A stretch of DNA of 64,000 nt from Humisphaera borealis. GTDB taxonomy: Bacteria > Planctomycetota > Phycisphaerae > Tepidisphaerales > Tepidisphaeraceae. Below the pieces are notes generated by a model. The model made no database searches. It saw only the letters and a program-made list of their open reading frames with translations, and was not told the origin of the DNA. This document shows positions 38,497-48,604 of the stretch, piece after piece (the first letter of the stretch is position 1; every line of letters begins with the position of its first letter). Location: NCBI RefSeq assembly GCF_015169395.1, contig NZ_CP063458.1, positions 6,837,954-6,901,953 on the forward strand, given 5' to 3'. The position numbers were made by a program, and so were the translations under genes.

Positions 38497-40398
38497 TCAT
38501 TTGCCCAGTAACGTTCCTACCACCGGCTTCAGCTTGCTCGCAAAGACCTCATATCCGGCCGCGCCAGGGTGAAGGTATTTGTCGGAATACAACTCCGATT
38601 TTAGCGTGCCATCGGCGTGAGTGAAATCGCTGGCGAGATCGAGGAGTTGAACCTGCGGATCGCTATTGAGTTTCAGCGTGTCGAGGGCGGCGTTGATATT
38701 GATGACTTCTTTGCCAACATCCTTGCTGGGATTGAAGGCGGGAAGGATCTTCACGAGTAGAATCTGAGATTTTGGGCAGCGAAGGCGGAGATTTTCGACG
38801 CAGAGCTTGATGCCATGTGCCGCAGCGGCAGCGGGAACGCCGTTGGCTTTGACGAGTGGGGAATTGTTCACTCCGATCATGAGGATGATGATCTTTGGCG
38901 AAACGCCGTCGAGTGCGCCGTGATCGAGGCGCCAGAGGATGTGCTCCATGCGATCGCCGCCGATGCCGAGGTTCACCGTCTTCGTATCGCCGAAATGCTT
39001 TTGCCACGCAGCGTTGAAGGGCGCGCCGTCCCAGCCACCGCCCCAGCCCTGGGTGATGCTGTCGCCGAGCAATGCGATGTCGATGTTGGCTCCAGCGGCT
39101 TTTGCTTTTTCGATAATCGTGGCGTGGTGATCGAGCCAGTCGTTGCCTTCGCCGCCGCCTTTTGGTTTCCAATGGCCCGCCGTCGGTGTGACAAACCACA
39201 TCTCCGGCAGATGCTTCTGCACCTCGTGGCCGGGTTTGCGCTCGTATTCGCTCTTCGTAACCCAGGCCCTTTCCGCATCGGTCAAGGGCCAACCCGTGAG
39301 TTGCGGGTCGAGCTCGCCTTCGTTGTAAGGCGAGTAGGGATAGACGAGCGATTTGCCATCGGCGGTCTTCGGCGTCGGCTGGAGCATCGCTTCGTTGGGC
39401 GTGGCTGAAAAAGCGCTGGAGGCCGTCTGGCTTGATGGCGACGAGGCGAAAGGAGACGCAGGCACTGGAGCTGCAGCGCCGGTCTTCTTCGCCGGTATGA
39501 CCACGTCGCCGCCAAGCCCCTTGCCGCCGACTAACTTGTCGAGCAGCGGCTTCAATCGCTCGGCATAGACGGCGTAGCCTTCCAGCGAGAGATGGATGTT
39601 GTCGGGCGTGAAGAGGGCCTTCTTGATGTTGCCATCGGCGTTGGCAAAATTGCCCCACAGGTCGATCACGTGTATCTTCGGATCGCTGTCGAGCTTCAGC
39701 GCGGCGAGTGCGGCGTTGGTCTTCTTGATGTTCTCGTAGAAGGGAACGCCCGGCGCTTGGCAGGGCACAATCTGGGCCGCGATCACCTCGGCCTTGGGGA
39801 ACTTCTCGCGCACATTCGCCACGCACATCTGCACACCCCTGGCGACAGCCTCCACCCCGGTCTCGGGGACGAAGAACATGTTGTTGTTGCCGATCATCAC
39901 GATGACAACCTTCGGCTCCAGGCCCTCCACGCCCCCGTGATCAAGCCGCCAGAGTACGTTCTGCGCCTTATCGCCGCCGATGCCGATGTTGATCGTCTTG
40001 TAGTTGGCGAAGTGTTTCTTCCAGGCATCGTTGAGCACTCCCTTGTCGAGCGGGCTGCCCCACTGCTGGGTGATGCTGTCGCCAACGAGCAGGACGTCGA
40101 TCGGACCCTTGTTGGTCTGCACGTAGTCGACTAGCTTCGCATGCGTGTCGAGCCAGCTCGTCCCGCCCCAGTGTCCGGCACTGGGAACAACGGGCCAGAA
40201 CTGCGGAAGGTGCTTGTTCGACTCGCGCCCTGGCCGGCGGTCGTGTTCGGGCTTGTCGACAACGTACGCCCGCTCTTCCGCCGTTAGCGGCCAGCCCGTT
40301 TTCTGCGGCTCGGCGGTGACGTGCGGGTAGTCCAATGCGCAGGCGGCAGTCGTTAAGACGAAAGCGGGGAACAGGCAGAGCAGTCGGCGAAGGGACAT
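38497..40398 (-). CDS. tandem two-domain SGNH/GDSL hydrolase
   Basis: A 633-residue secreted protein. ATG 40398 (MSLRRLLCLFPAFVLTTAAC) has GGAG about 9 bases upstream. Domain 1 (about 25-290) has Ser108 in LVGDSITQQWG and the FTPDNIHLSLEG end; domain 2 (about 353-630) has Ser447 in LLGDSITQGWG, IGVNN and SDKYLHPGAAGYE. A Ser/Ala/Pro linker joins them. Domain 1 is nearly identical, at protein and DNA level, to the chromosomal SGNH gene at 20593-21687, outside the island. Both active sites look intact. Family activity: carbohydrate or lipid esterases; deacetylation of glycans is likely. Confidence 0.87.
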   Translation of the reverse strand: MSLRRLLCLFPAFVLTTAACALDYPHVTAEPQKTGWPLTAEERAYVVDKPEHDRRPGRESNKHLPQFWPVVPSAGHWGGTSWLDTHAKLVDYVQTNKGPIDVLLVGDSITQQWGSPLDKGVLNDAWKKHFANYKTINIGIGGDKAQNVLWRLDHGGVEGLEPKVVIVMIGNNNMFFVPETGVEAVARGVQMCVANVREKFPKAEVIAAQIVPCQAPGVPFYENIKKTNAALAALKLDSDPKIHVIDLWGNFANADGNIKKALFTPDNIHLSLEGYAVYAERLKPLLDKLVGGKGLGGDVVIPAKKTGAAAPVPASPFASSPSSQTASSAFSATPNEAMLQPTPKTADGKSLVYPYSPYNEGELDPQLTGWPLTDAERAWVTKSEYERKPGHEVQKHLPEMWFVTPTAGHWKPKGGGEGNDWLDHHATIIEKAKAAGANIDIALLGDSITQGWGGGWDGAPFNAAWQKHFGDTKTVNLGIGGDRMEHILWRLDHGALDGVSPKIIILMIGVNNSPLVKANGVPAAAAAHGIKLCVENLRLRCPKSQILLVKILPAFNPSKDVGKEVININAALDTLKLNSDPQVQLLDLASDFTHADGTLKSELYSDKYLHPGAAGYEVFASKLKPVVGTLLGK

Positions 40399-40436
40399 AG
40401 GATTCTCCAGGTGGTCAGTCGATCTGAATAATCGTG

Positions 40437-40718
40437 CTGCGCTTTGATCTCGGACAGGATGCAATTGATCTCACGGCGGTCGGCGTATCCCGGTTCGGCA
40501 CCGGTCGCATACGTGATCATCTGAGCCGCTAAGGCCCGTGCGACCTTCTTTGGCTCGGAAACAGTCAGCCGCTGAAAGTCGGCGAAGTTCTGGAAGGGCT
40601 CCGCCTGCGCGGTTTCGCCGCTGGCATCAACTGGTGGACCGGCCTTGTACCGCACCCCTTGGCCGTCGGGGAACTTGAAACTGACGGAAGCTCCTTTGTC
40701 GAGGGAGCGATACAGGTA
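40437..40718 (-). pseudogene. C-terminal fragment of a DUF1592-type protein
   Basis: On the minus strand the frame YRSLDKGASVSFKFPDGQG then PPVDASGETAQAEPFQNFAD and MITYATGAEPGYADRREI aligns residue for residue with the C-terminal 95 residues of the protein at 21690-24287, with high DNA identity. Upstream sequence of that gene is missing, and the end is diverged (KAQHDYS in place of KAQQYGI). It sits 39 bases before the SGNH gene, in the reverse order from the chromosomal locus, where SGNH precedes DUF1592. Confidence 0.8.
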
Positions 40719-41004
40719 ATCTTCGGCAGCAAACGATCCCATGCCGACGGCGCGGCGATCTTAGGGCCGCAATCTTGGGACGCAGGATCAGCAGCATGCA
40801 GGGCTGCCGACTCGACGGCGGAGCGGGGTTTCGGGCCGAACCAGGTGAAGTCGAGCTTCGCCACGCCCGCAACGCAACCCGTTCCCGCCACTATCATTTG
40901 AGTGATCCGGAAAGAGATCCGCGATCCTAGATACGCTGATGGTACCGCCGACTCGGCGCATGCCTCAAAAATTCGAACGGACTGTTTGCCAATCCCACCG
41001 TGAA

Positions 41005-44000
41005 ATGATCCACAAGAACCTGCCTCATCTCATCGCCTTCATCGTCGCTTCATTGGCGTCCGCGATCGCCCTGGGGCAGGTGTCCGTCGATCCGGACCCG
41101 AACGGCGTCCTGATCAAGCCCATTCCGGACAAGTTGATCGTGCTGACCTTTGATGATGCTCCGGCCAGCCATGCCACGGTGGTCGCGCCGATCCTCAAGT
41201 CTCTTGGCTTCGGCGGGACGTTCTATGTCTGCAACTTTGATTCGTTCAAGACGCGGAAGGATTGGTATCTGACCTATCGGCAGATGGTCGCAATGAACGC
41301 CGACGGCTTTGAGATCGGCAACCACACGCACGGCCATGGAGGAGGACTTGCGAACTATTTGCGGATGGAAGATGAAGTCATCGCCAACCACGGCCCGAAA
41401 ATGACGACCGCCTGCTGGCCGGTGTATCAGGTAGCCTGGTCGATCTGTCCGGATCTGGCCGCACGCGGCTATACCTTTGGGCGGGGTGGACACGAACGGC
41501 CTTACCGGCCGACGGTTGACAATCCGTTTGATGTGCCCTCGTTCACGATCAAGGACGGGCCGCCGATCGAAAACTTCGTGAAGCAGGCGCAGATGGCCTG
41601 CAAGGGCCGGGTCGTCGTCTTCTGTTTTCACGGCGTGCCGGACATGGAGCATCCAGGGGTGAGCCTGGAGCCGGCGAGCTTTAAGGCGATGATGCAGTAT
41701 CTGAAGGACAACAACTACCAATGCATCGCCATGCGCGACATGGCGAAGTACATCGACCCGGCCAAGGCGGCAAAGCTGCCGCGCACCGCCAACAGTGCCA
41801 AAGACGCGCCGCCTTTTGATCGCGTCAAGGACGACAAGCCCTTCGTCGCGCCACCCGCCTGTGACATTCGGGAATTCTCGTTCCCCGGCTTACCGCCCGC
41901 GAGCATCTCCAAGACCAGCATCCTTCTTACCGTTGCCTATGGCACGGACGTTAAGGCACTCTCGCCTCATATCAAAGTCTCCCCTGATGCCACCATCGCG
42001 CCAGCGAACGGCACCGTTCGCGACTTTTCCAAGCCGCAGACCTACACCGTCACCGCGCGGGATGGGTCCACGAAAAGCTACCTCGTGACGGTGAAAACCA
42101 GGGCCGCGAGCGACGCCAAGGAGATGCTGACTTTCGAAATGGCGGCCACGCCGGGGATCACGATTTCTCGCGATCAGGTTACGGCTTACCTGCCGTCGTA
42201 TTCGAGCCTGAAGGAACTTGCTCCAAAGTTCACGCTGTCGCCATTTGCCACGGCGGTTCCCAGTTCGGGGACGTTTCTGGATTTCACAAGGCCGCAGCGT
42301 TACCGGATCACCGCGCAGGACGGATCATCGCGGACGGTCACCGTCTCCGTGGTGCATAAGGACAAACAAAACGTGTTCGTGTGGAAGAGGGCGGAGGACG
42401 GCAACTGGAGTGATGCCACGAAGTGGTGGGCCAGCGAAGGGGCGATGGTTAGCTCACCGGACAACATCATCGACTTCACGCAAGCCGGTGAATGTGCGGT
42501 TAAAAATGATCTGAATGCGGGCTTCCTACTGAACCAACTCGTGCTCGGAGATCGTTCGGGGCGTCTGACCGTGAACGGCAACGGCCTGACCTTCGCAAAG
42601 GAACCCGCGAGCCAAATCCTCCCCTCGATCCGTGCGACGAAGTGCCAGCGGGTGGACATCAATCTGCCCTTGACGCTCCAGGATGATTTCACCGTGAACA
42701 CCTTTCCGGGCAAAGATCCCAATTGCTTCATCAGTTTCAACGAAGTCATCTCCGGGCCCGGCTCGCTGATATTGCATAGCTCAGGCGATCCGAATGTCGC
42801 TGGGACCAACTTCCATGATGTGCATTTCGGGATACTGCAACTCAACAACTCGAACACCTACACTGGCGGAACCGTCATCAATGGCGGCAAGATCAATGTG
42901 AGGAAGACGAATGGCCTGGGCACCGGGACGATTACCCTGAGCAGCTTTGGCACACTCTCCACCGAAGCCAATCTTGCCAACCCAGTGGTGATCAACCAGG
43001 GCACGCTCTTCCATAGCACATTGAGTGGTCCGGTCACCCTCAATGGGACCGCCAACCTCATCGGCAAGTGCACGATTTCGGGGCCGATCAGTGGGCCCGG
43101 CGGATTGACGATGCTCGGCACCAACGGGACCTATCTCAGCATGATCCCCGGCGGCACCGTCAGCCTCGCTGGCGCGAACACCTACACCGGCCCGACCATC
43201 GTTTTCCCCGGCACGCTGATTGTAAAAAATGCCGCCGGCCTTTACGGCGCAGATGCAGCGCGATGGACGCCCGGGAACATCTCGATTCAAAAGGCTGCCA
43301 CGCTACGTCTGAACGTCGGCGGCCCGGGCGAGTTCACGGGCCAGCAGATCGGCACGCTGCTCGACAATCTCACGCGCCAGATCAATGACAACGGCTTGAT
43401 GGGCGGGTCATATGTGTCGCTCGACACTGCAGGCGCGACGGGCCTGGTCACCCTTTCAGCCGACATCGCCGATTCCAAGGGGCCGGGTGGCGGGGCGTTT
43501 GTCATTCGGAAGTGCGGGGCCGGCACGATGCGGCTCTCAGGAAACAACAGCTACACCGGCCAGACGATTCTGGAGGGCGGGGCATTGGTCGTCTCCTCGC
43601 TCAACAGCGTGACCAAAGCGCTTCGACAAGCCAGCAGCAGCCTGGGCGCGCCGACCGACATCGAAGCCGGCGAAATCGTCATCGGCGAGGAAGGCAAGGA
43701 TGGCGATTGCGGCCTGATCTACACCGGCCCGGGCGAAAGCTCCGACCGCGTGATGAACCTGGCGGGGAAGAACACCATCGTCACGTTCGACCAATCCGGT
43801 GCCGGCCTGCTGAAACTCACCAGCCCGATCCTCATCTCCGGCTACGGAGCCAGCAAAACCATCGTTCTCCGCGGCGACACCGCCGGCACCGGCGAGATCG
43901 CAGGGGATCTGTCTGACCCCCACGACCGGGCGGGCAAGGCGAAGACCGCCGTCACCAAATTCGGCCGAGGCAAATGGGTGCTCTCCGGCACGAACAGCCA

Positions 44001-44229
44001 CAGCGGTCCGACTCGGGTGACCCAGGGCACCCTTTCGCTTGCCAGCGTCCGGAGCCTGAGTCATCAGAGCGAAGTCGAAATCTCCGAAGGCGCAGTTCTG
44101 GAACTCGACTTCAAGGGTGAAGTGCACGTCGGCAAATTGAGTTTTGGCGGAATCGCACTACCCGCGGGGACCTACGACGCAAAGAACTCGCCGAAGTTCA
44201 TCAAGGGCTCTGGAGTGCTTAAGAACTAG
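41005..44229 (+). CDS. NodB polysaccharide deacetylase fused to autotransporter-type beta-strand repeats
   Basis: A 1074-residue exported protein; ATG 41005 starts a signal peptide (LPHLIAFIVASLASAIALGQ). The NodB domain has the metal-site Asp in LTFDDAPASH (residues 47-56), the His pair in EIGNHTHGHGG, and CFHGVPDMEHPG. Two cadherin-like/DUF5018-type sandwiches follow (each ending RDFSKPQTYTVTARDGSTKS or similar). The C-terminal half carries autotransporter-associated beta-strand repeats (NTYTGGTVINGGKINV, NTYTGPTIVFPGTLIV, NSYTGQTILEGGALVV) and ends AGTYDAKNSPKFIKGSGVLKN-like without a barrel or PEP-CTERM. Likely a secreted glycan deacetylase with a beta-helical stalk. Paralog at 48826-51825. 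Confidence 0.87.
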   Translation: MIHKNLPHLIAFIVASLASAIALGQVSVDPDPNGVLIKPIPDKLIVLTFDDAPASHATVVAPILKSLGFGGTFYVCNFDSFKTRKDWYLTYRQMVAMNADGFEIGNHTHGHGGGLANYLRMEDEVIANHGPKMTTACWPVYQVAWSICPDLAARGYTFGRGGHERPYRPTVDNPFDVPSFTIKDGPPIENFVKQAQMACKGRVVVFCFHGVPDMEHPGVSLEPASFKAMMQYLKDNNYQCIAMRDMAKYIDPAKAAKLPRTANSAKDAPPFDRVKDDKPFVAPPACDIREFSFPGLPPASISKTSILLTVAYGTDVKALSPHIKVSPDATIAPANGTVRDFSKPQTYTVTARDGSTKSYLVTVKTRAASDAKEMLTFEMAATPGITISRDQVTAYLPSYSSLKELAPKFTLSPFATAVPSSGTFLDFTRPQRYRITAQDGSSRTVTVSVVHKDKQNVFVWKRAEDGNWSDATKWWASEGAMVSSPDNIIDFTQAGECAVKNDLNAGFLLNQLVLGDRSGRLTVNGNGLTFAKEPASQILPSIRATKCQRVDINLPLTLQDDFTVNTFPGKDPNCFISFNEVISGPGSLILHSSGDPNVAGTNFHDVHFGILQLNNSNTYTGGTVINGGKINVRKTNGLGTGTITLSSFGTLSTEANLANPVVINQGTLFHSTLSGPVTLNGTANLIGKCTISGPISGPGGLTMLGTNGTYLSMIPGGTVSLAGANTYTGPTIVFPGTLIVKNAAGLYGADAARWTPGNISIQKAATLRLNVGGPGEFTGQQIGTLLDNLTRQINDNGLMGGSYVSLDTAGATGLVTLSADIADSKGPGGGAFVIRKCGAGTMRLSGNNSYTGQTILEGGALVVSSLNSVTKALRQASSSLGAPTDIEAGEIVIGEEGKDGDCGLIYTGPGESSDRVMNLAGKNTIVTFDQSGAGLLKLTSPILISGYGASKTIVLRGDTAGTGEIAGDLSDPHDRAGKAKTAVTKFGRGKWVLSGTNSHSGPTRVTQGTLSLASVRSLSHQSEVEISEGAVLELDFKGEVHVGKLSFGGIALPAGTYDAKNSPKFIKGSGVLKN

Positions 44230-44255
44230 GGAAGACTCGCGGAGGAGACCACCTT

Positions 44256-47219
44256 ATGAATCGCCAGCTCGTCAAACGCATAGCGGCGTCCGTGTTTGTC
44301 CTGCTCGGAATGCTGCAATCAGCCAATGCCCAATATCAAGGCTGGCAACATTCTGGTCCGCTGACCATCCTGACCACCCCGGAAGGAGCGAATCTGCCCG
44401 CGGGAACAGTGGTGGAGGGCTTTCCTCTACTGGTGCGGCTGGACAAGGATTGGTTTGATTTTGGCAAGGCCAAGCCCTTCGGTGAGGACATCCGATTTAC
44501 TGCCGCCGGTGCGCCGGTGCCGTATCAGATCGAGGAGTGGGATGCCGCAAAAGGGACGGCGAGCATCTGGGTGCGCATCCCGAAGATCGAGGGCAATACC
44601 CGGCAGACGATCCACATGCATTGGGGCAAGGCGGATGCGGCGAGCGAGTCGAACGCGAAGGCGGTGTTCAACGCCTCGAACGGTTACGCCAGCGTCTGGC
44701 ACATGGCCGATCCGGTGGTGGATGATGCCGGCGGGACGGAATCAAAGGACCAGGGCACCACTCCCACCCGGGGCATCGTCGGGCCGGCGCGGCATTTGGC
44801 GGGGAAGCAGGGAATCTTTGGCGGCGACAAGATCACAGGGTATCCCAAGGGCCTGGGGCCGATGACCACGGAGGCGTGGTTCCGCGCCGAGCAGACCAAT
44901 GGCACGGTGATCGCGTGGGGCGAGGAAAGGCGGCCCCGTAAGGTGATGTTCAATTTCCTAAGCCCGCCGCGAATGGCCATCCAATGCTATTTCGCCGATG
45001 TCGAAGCCAAAACGCCGCTGGCGACAAACCAGTGGTTTCAAGTGGTTCATACCTACTCGGAGAAGGACTCTCGAGTGTATGTGAACGGCGTGCTCGACGG
45101 CGCATCGACGCCCGTGCTCGACCTGCCCGAGACGTCGCGTCTGTGGATTGGCGGCTGGTACGACAACTACAAGTTCGTCGGCGATGTCGACGAGGTGCGG
45201 ATTTCCAAAGTGGCGCGCTCGGCGGAGTGGATCAAGCTTCAGTACGAAAACCAGAAGCCGTTACAAACGCTGGTGGGTCCAGTGGTGCAGGCCGGCGATA
45301 CGTTTGCGGTCTCGCCGGCGTCGGCGACAGTGCCCGAGGGCAAGAGCGTGACCTTTACCGCACAGGCGGGTGGTGCGCAGAAGGTCTACTGGACTTTGAA
45401 AAGCGAGGGCCGGGAGACGCTCGTGGCGGTAGACCGGTTCGCCTTCACCTTCGATGCGGGCCGAGTGACGGGGGACAAGACGCTGACGCTGCAATGCAAG
45501 GCCGTTTATCCGGATGGGGTGAAGACGAAGGATATTTCGATTTCGGTCACCGAGACGATCCCAGACCCGGTTTTCACACTCAAGGCCCCAGCAGAGTGGG
45601 ACGGGCGCGCGACGATCACTGTGGAGCCGCAGGTGACCAATCTCAGCGCCATGCAAGCCAAGGGTGCAGGCGAATTGAAGACACAGTGGAGCGCCGGGCC
45701 GTTCGCGGTCATCAAGGAAGCCTCGCCCGGGAAGCTCATTCTGACCCGCGCCCAGAACAGCGGGAAGCTGACGGTGACGGCGACAATCAGCAACGGCGGC
45801 ACGCCGGTAACGCAGACCGCAACCATCGCCGTAACCGAGCCGAAGGTCGACGCGTGGGTGGTGCGAACACCCGAGAAGGACGAGAAGCCGCAGCAAGGAC
45901 AGTTCTACACCCGCGACGACAAGAACGAAGGGACGCTCTATTACAACGGCACGCTGGCTGAAAATGCCGACGGTGTCTTTCTCAAGCTCTACGCCGACGA
46001 CAAGCTTGTGAAGACCGAAACCGCCAAGCCCGCGGCGGACAAAAGTTATGCTTTGTCCGCGAAGCTGAAGCCGGGATTAATCAAATACAAAGTGGAGTTT
46101 GGCACAAAAATCGGGGCCGCGGAGGCCGTGCAGAACACCGTGAACGACCTTGTCTGCGGCGACGCCTACATCATTGACGGCCAGTCCAACGCATTGGCGA
46201 CCGATACCGGCGAAAAATCCCCTCCCGAGACTCACGATTGGATTCGAAGCTACGGCCGACCTTCGCAGAATCCGAAGGACAACCAGGGCAATCTCTGGTG
46301 CCTGCCTGTCTGGAAAGCGCAGAAGGGCGAGAAAGCCGAGTTGGGTTGGTGGGGCATGGAACTGGCAAAACGCCTGGTCGCAAGCCAGAAGATGCCCATC
46401 TGCATCATCAATGCCGCGGTTGGCGGAACGCGCATCGACCAGCATCAGCGCAGCGCCACCGATCCTGCCGACCTCACCACCATCTACGGCCGCATGCTCT
46501 GGCGCGTCCAGCAGGCAAAACTCACCCACGGCATTCGCGGAATCCTCTGGCATCAGGGCGAAAGCGATCAGGGCTCTGACGGACCCACCGGTGGCTATGG
46601 CTGGGAGAGTTACCATCGGCTGTTCGTGGAAATGTCGGCCGGGTGGAAGCAGGACTTTCCCAACGTGCAGCACTACTACGTGTTCCAAATCTGGCCGGAC
46701 GCCTGCAGCATGGGCGGAAAGAAAGGTTCCGGTGACATGCTGCGCGAAAAGCTCCGGACCCTCCCCGAGCTTTACTCGCGCATGAGCATCATGTCCACGC
46801 ACGGGATCCGTCCGCCAGGTGGGTGCCACTTCCCGCTCACCGGCTGGGCCGAGTTCGCCCGTCTGATCCAGCCTCTGATCGAGCGCGACAACTACGGCAG
46901 TGTGCCCGCTGCCTCCATCACACCGCCCAACCTCCGCAAAGCAACCCTCGTCGGCAAGGAGACCATCACCCTGGAATTTGATCAGCCCGTAGTCTGGGCG
47001 GATCACCTCGTCAGTCAGTTCTACCTTGATGGCGAGAAGAACAAGATCGCCTCGGGCAGTCTGTCCGGGAACGTGCTGACCCTCAAGCTGAAAGAGCCAT
47101 CCACGCCGACGAAGATCACCTACCTCAAGGAGTCCGAATGGAGCCAGGACAGGCTCCTCATCGGCGCCAATGGGATCGCCGCACTGACGTTATGCAATGT
47201 CCCTCTTCATAAGGAATGA
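44256..47219 (+). CDS. secreted DUF2341 - LamG - sialate O-acetylesterase-type protein
   Basis: A 987-residue protein with signal MNRQLVKRIAASVFVLLGML then QSANAQ. Residues about 50-140 are DUF2341 (FPLLVRLDKDWFDFGKAKPF then EDIRFTAAGAPVPYQIEEWD). A LamG/concanavalin domain covers about 145-340 (VHTYSEKDSRVYVNGVLDG, RLWIGGWYDNYKFVGDVDEV). Ig-like sandwiches follow. The last 340 residues are an acetylesterase of the sialate O-acetylesterase type: YIIDGQSNALATDTGE (Ser), AAVGGTRIDQHQ, GILWHQGESDQG, and a His in MSTHGIRPPGGCHFPL. It starts 26 bases after the NodB gene, so they probably form an operon. Predicted to remove acetyl groups from a glycan. Confidence 0.85.
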   Translation: MNRQLVKRIAASVFVLLGMLQSANAQYQGWQHSGPLTILTTPEGANLPAGTVVEGFPLLVRLDKDWFDFGKAKPFGEDIRFTAAGAPVPYQIEEWDAAKGTASIWVRIPKIEGNTRQTIHMHWGKADAASESNAKAVFNASNGYASVWHMADPVVDDAGGTESKDQGTTPTRGIVGPARHLAGKQGIFGGDKITGYPKGLGPMTTEAWFRAEQTNGTVIAWGEERRPRKVMFNFLSPPRMAIQCYFADVEAKTPLATNQWFQVVHTYSEKDSRVYVNGVLDGASTPVLDLPETSRLWIGGWYDNYKFVGDVDEVRISKVARSAEWIKLQYENQKPLQTLVGPVVQAGDTFAVSPASATVPEGKSVTFTAQAGGAQKVYWTLKSEGRETLVAVDRFAFTFDAGRVTGDKTLTLQCKAVYPDGVKTKDISISVTETIPDPVFTLKAPAEWDGRATITVEPQVTNLSAMQAKGAGELKTQWSAGPFAVIKEASPGKLILTRAQNSGKLTVTATISNGGTPVTQTATIAVTEPKVDAWVVRTPEKDEKPQQGQFYTRDDKNEGTLYYNGTLAENADGVFLKLYADDKLVKTETAKPAADKSYALSAKLKPGLIKYKVEFGTKIGAAEAVQNTVNDLVCGDAYIIDGQSNALATDTGEKSPPETHDWIRSYGRPSQNPKDNQGNLWCLPVWKAQKGEKAELGWWGMELAKRLVASQKMPICIINAAVGGTRIDQHQRSATDPADLTTIYGRMLWRVQQAKLTHGIRGILWHQGESDQGSDGPTGGYGWESYHRLFVEMSAGWKQDFPNVQHYYVFQIWPDACSMGGKKGSGDMLREKLRTLPELYSRMSIMSTHGIRPPGGCHFPLTGWAEFARLIQPLIERDNYGSVPAASITPPNLRKATLVGKETITLEFDQPVVWADHLVSQFYLDGEKNKIASGSLSGNVLTLKLKEPSTPTKITYLKESEWSQDRLLIGANGIAALTLCNVPLHKE

Positions 47220-47417
47220 CCACGAACAAGACACAAGCGGGTCAGAGTCATCGCAGGACCGCCACCGTGGTTTGCGTAAGTCATCCGCCTCTTTCTTCCC
47301 ACGCAGCCGCAGACGGTGGAGATTGATTGGATCGAGTCACAAAGCTCCGAGGGAAAGAAACACTGGGATTTTTTGCAGGCCGATTGAATCGCCACTCAAA
47401 CACGCCGGAGGCGCAAA
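47220..47417. other. gap with a possible gene remnant
   Basis: 198 bases between two esterase genes. A short frame ending at TGA 47385-47387 reads PQTVEIDWIESQSSEGKKHW then DFLQAD, which resembles the usual C-terminus of planctomycete sandwich domains and may be debris of a lost gene. GGAGG near the right end is the ribosome site for the next gene. Confidence 0.3.
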
Positions 47418-48557
47418 ATGATTGGATTTCTTGAAACTAATAGAGTCTGGCAATCAATGGCAAGACATGTCATCGGAATAATGCTGGTCATTCTCTGCAA
47501 CAGCATGAGGGTGATGGCAGACCCTCCGGGGAATGCGGGTGAAGGCATGTCGCTCGGAGAGCCGTTCTGGCGCTCTCAGGCGATGGACAACGAGCCTGTG
47601 CTCTTTATCCAGGAGGAGGGCAAGCAATTGGCCACCGGCAGACTACTCTTCATTCCCAGCGAGAAATTCAGAATCACCCATCCGGATCATCTGATTCGAT
47701 ATGAGGAGGGCAAGGACTACACGTGGAAGCCGGGCACAAATGTCATTGAGCTGACGTTTACCTCGCGGATACCATTCAAGACGTCCGCGCAGATGGTTCC
47801 GCCGAAGGGCAGCCCGAACATGTTTGCGACTGTATTGCATTCGGAAGGCCACTTTTTCCATGATCTGCAGGTTCAGGTTTCGTACTGGCACAAGACCGAC
47901 CCATGGACTCTGCCGGACAAGCCCCAGCCCGAACAACTCACGCGCGTGCTTGGCAAACTTAGAAACAAACAGCCAATCAAGCTGGTGGCTCTGGGTGACA
48001 GCATCACGCAGGGCTTCAATGCTTCGGGATTCAAGCCGGCGCTCGCGCCGCCGTATCAGCCCAGCTATCCTCAACTGGTTGCCAACACGCTGCAAAAGCG
48101 TTTTGGCACGAAGGTGACGCTGACTAATCTCGGCGTTGCCGGCACGGAAGCTGGCTGGGGGATCGAAATGGTTCCCAAGGTGACGGAGCAGAAGCCGGAT
48201 CTGGTTCTGCTCGCCTTTGGAATGAACGACGGCGGGCGCTACGAGGAAAAGATGCTGAAGATGCGCAATGACGTCATCGCCGCCAACCCTGAAGCTGATA
48301 TTGTGCTCGTGGCTCCCATGACCATGAACCCTCGTTTCGCCGGAGCAGATGGTTTCGTTTGGAAATCGAAAACGCTAGGCAAGATGGTAACGACCAATGT
48401 GGCACTGGCGGATGTCACGACCCCCTGGCTGGAAATCCTCAAGAAGAAACCGTATTCCGATCTGAGCGGCAACAATGTCAACCATCCCAACGACTTTGGC
48501 CATCGGATCTATGCCCATGTAATCCTGGATTTGTTTCCGTTAAAACCGGCTAAATAG
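47418..48557 (+). CDS. secreted SGNH/GDSL hydrolase
   Basis: A 379-residue protein. ATG 47418 is supported by GGAGG seven bases upstream; the signal sequence follows after a short leader (ARHVIGIMLVILCNSMRVMA). Residues about 30-170 form a beta-rich N-terminal domain (FIPSEKFRITHPDHLIRYEE). The SGNH domain has Ser in LVALGDSITQGFNASG, Gly in TNLGVAGTEAGWG, Asn in LLAFGMNDGGRYEE, and the Asp/His end in NNVNHPNDFGHRIYA. It is not close to the tandem SGNH protein, so it represents a separate subfamily. Likely substrate: acylated polysaccharide. Confidence 0.85.
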   Translation: MIGFLETNRVWQSMARHVIGIMLVILCNSMRVMADPPGNAGEGMSLGEPFWRSQAMDNEPVLFIQEEGKQLATGRLLFIPSEKFRITHPDHLIRYEEGKDYTWKPGTNVIELTFTSRIPFKTSAQMVPPKGSPNMFATVLHSEGHFFHDLQVQVSYWHKTDPWTLPDKPQPEQLTRVLGKLRNKQPIKLVALGDSITQGFNASGFKPALAPPYQPSYPQLVANTLQKRFGTKVTLTNLGVAGTEAGWGIEMVPKVTEQKPDLVLLAFGMNDGGRYEEKMLKMRNDVIAANPEADIVLVAPMTMNPRFAGADGFVWKSKTLGKMVTTNVALADVTTPWLEILKKKPYSDLSGNNVNHPNDFGHRIYAHVILDLFPLKPAK

Positions 48558-48604
48558 ATAGTTTGATCCACCGAAACTTGCAGTGTTCATGACGAGACGC
48601 TCCT

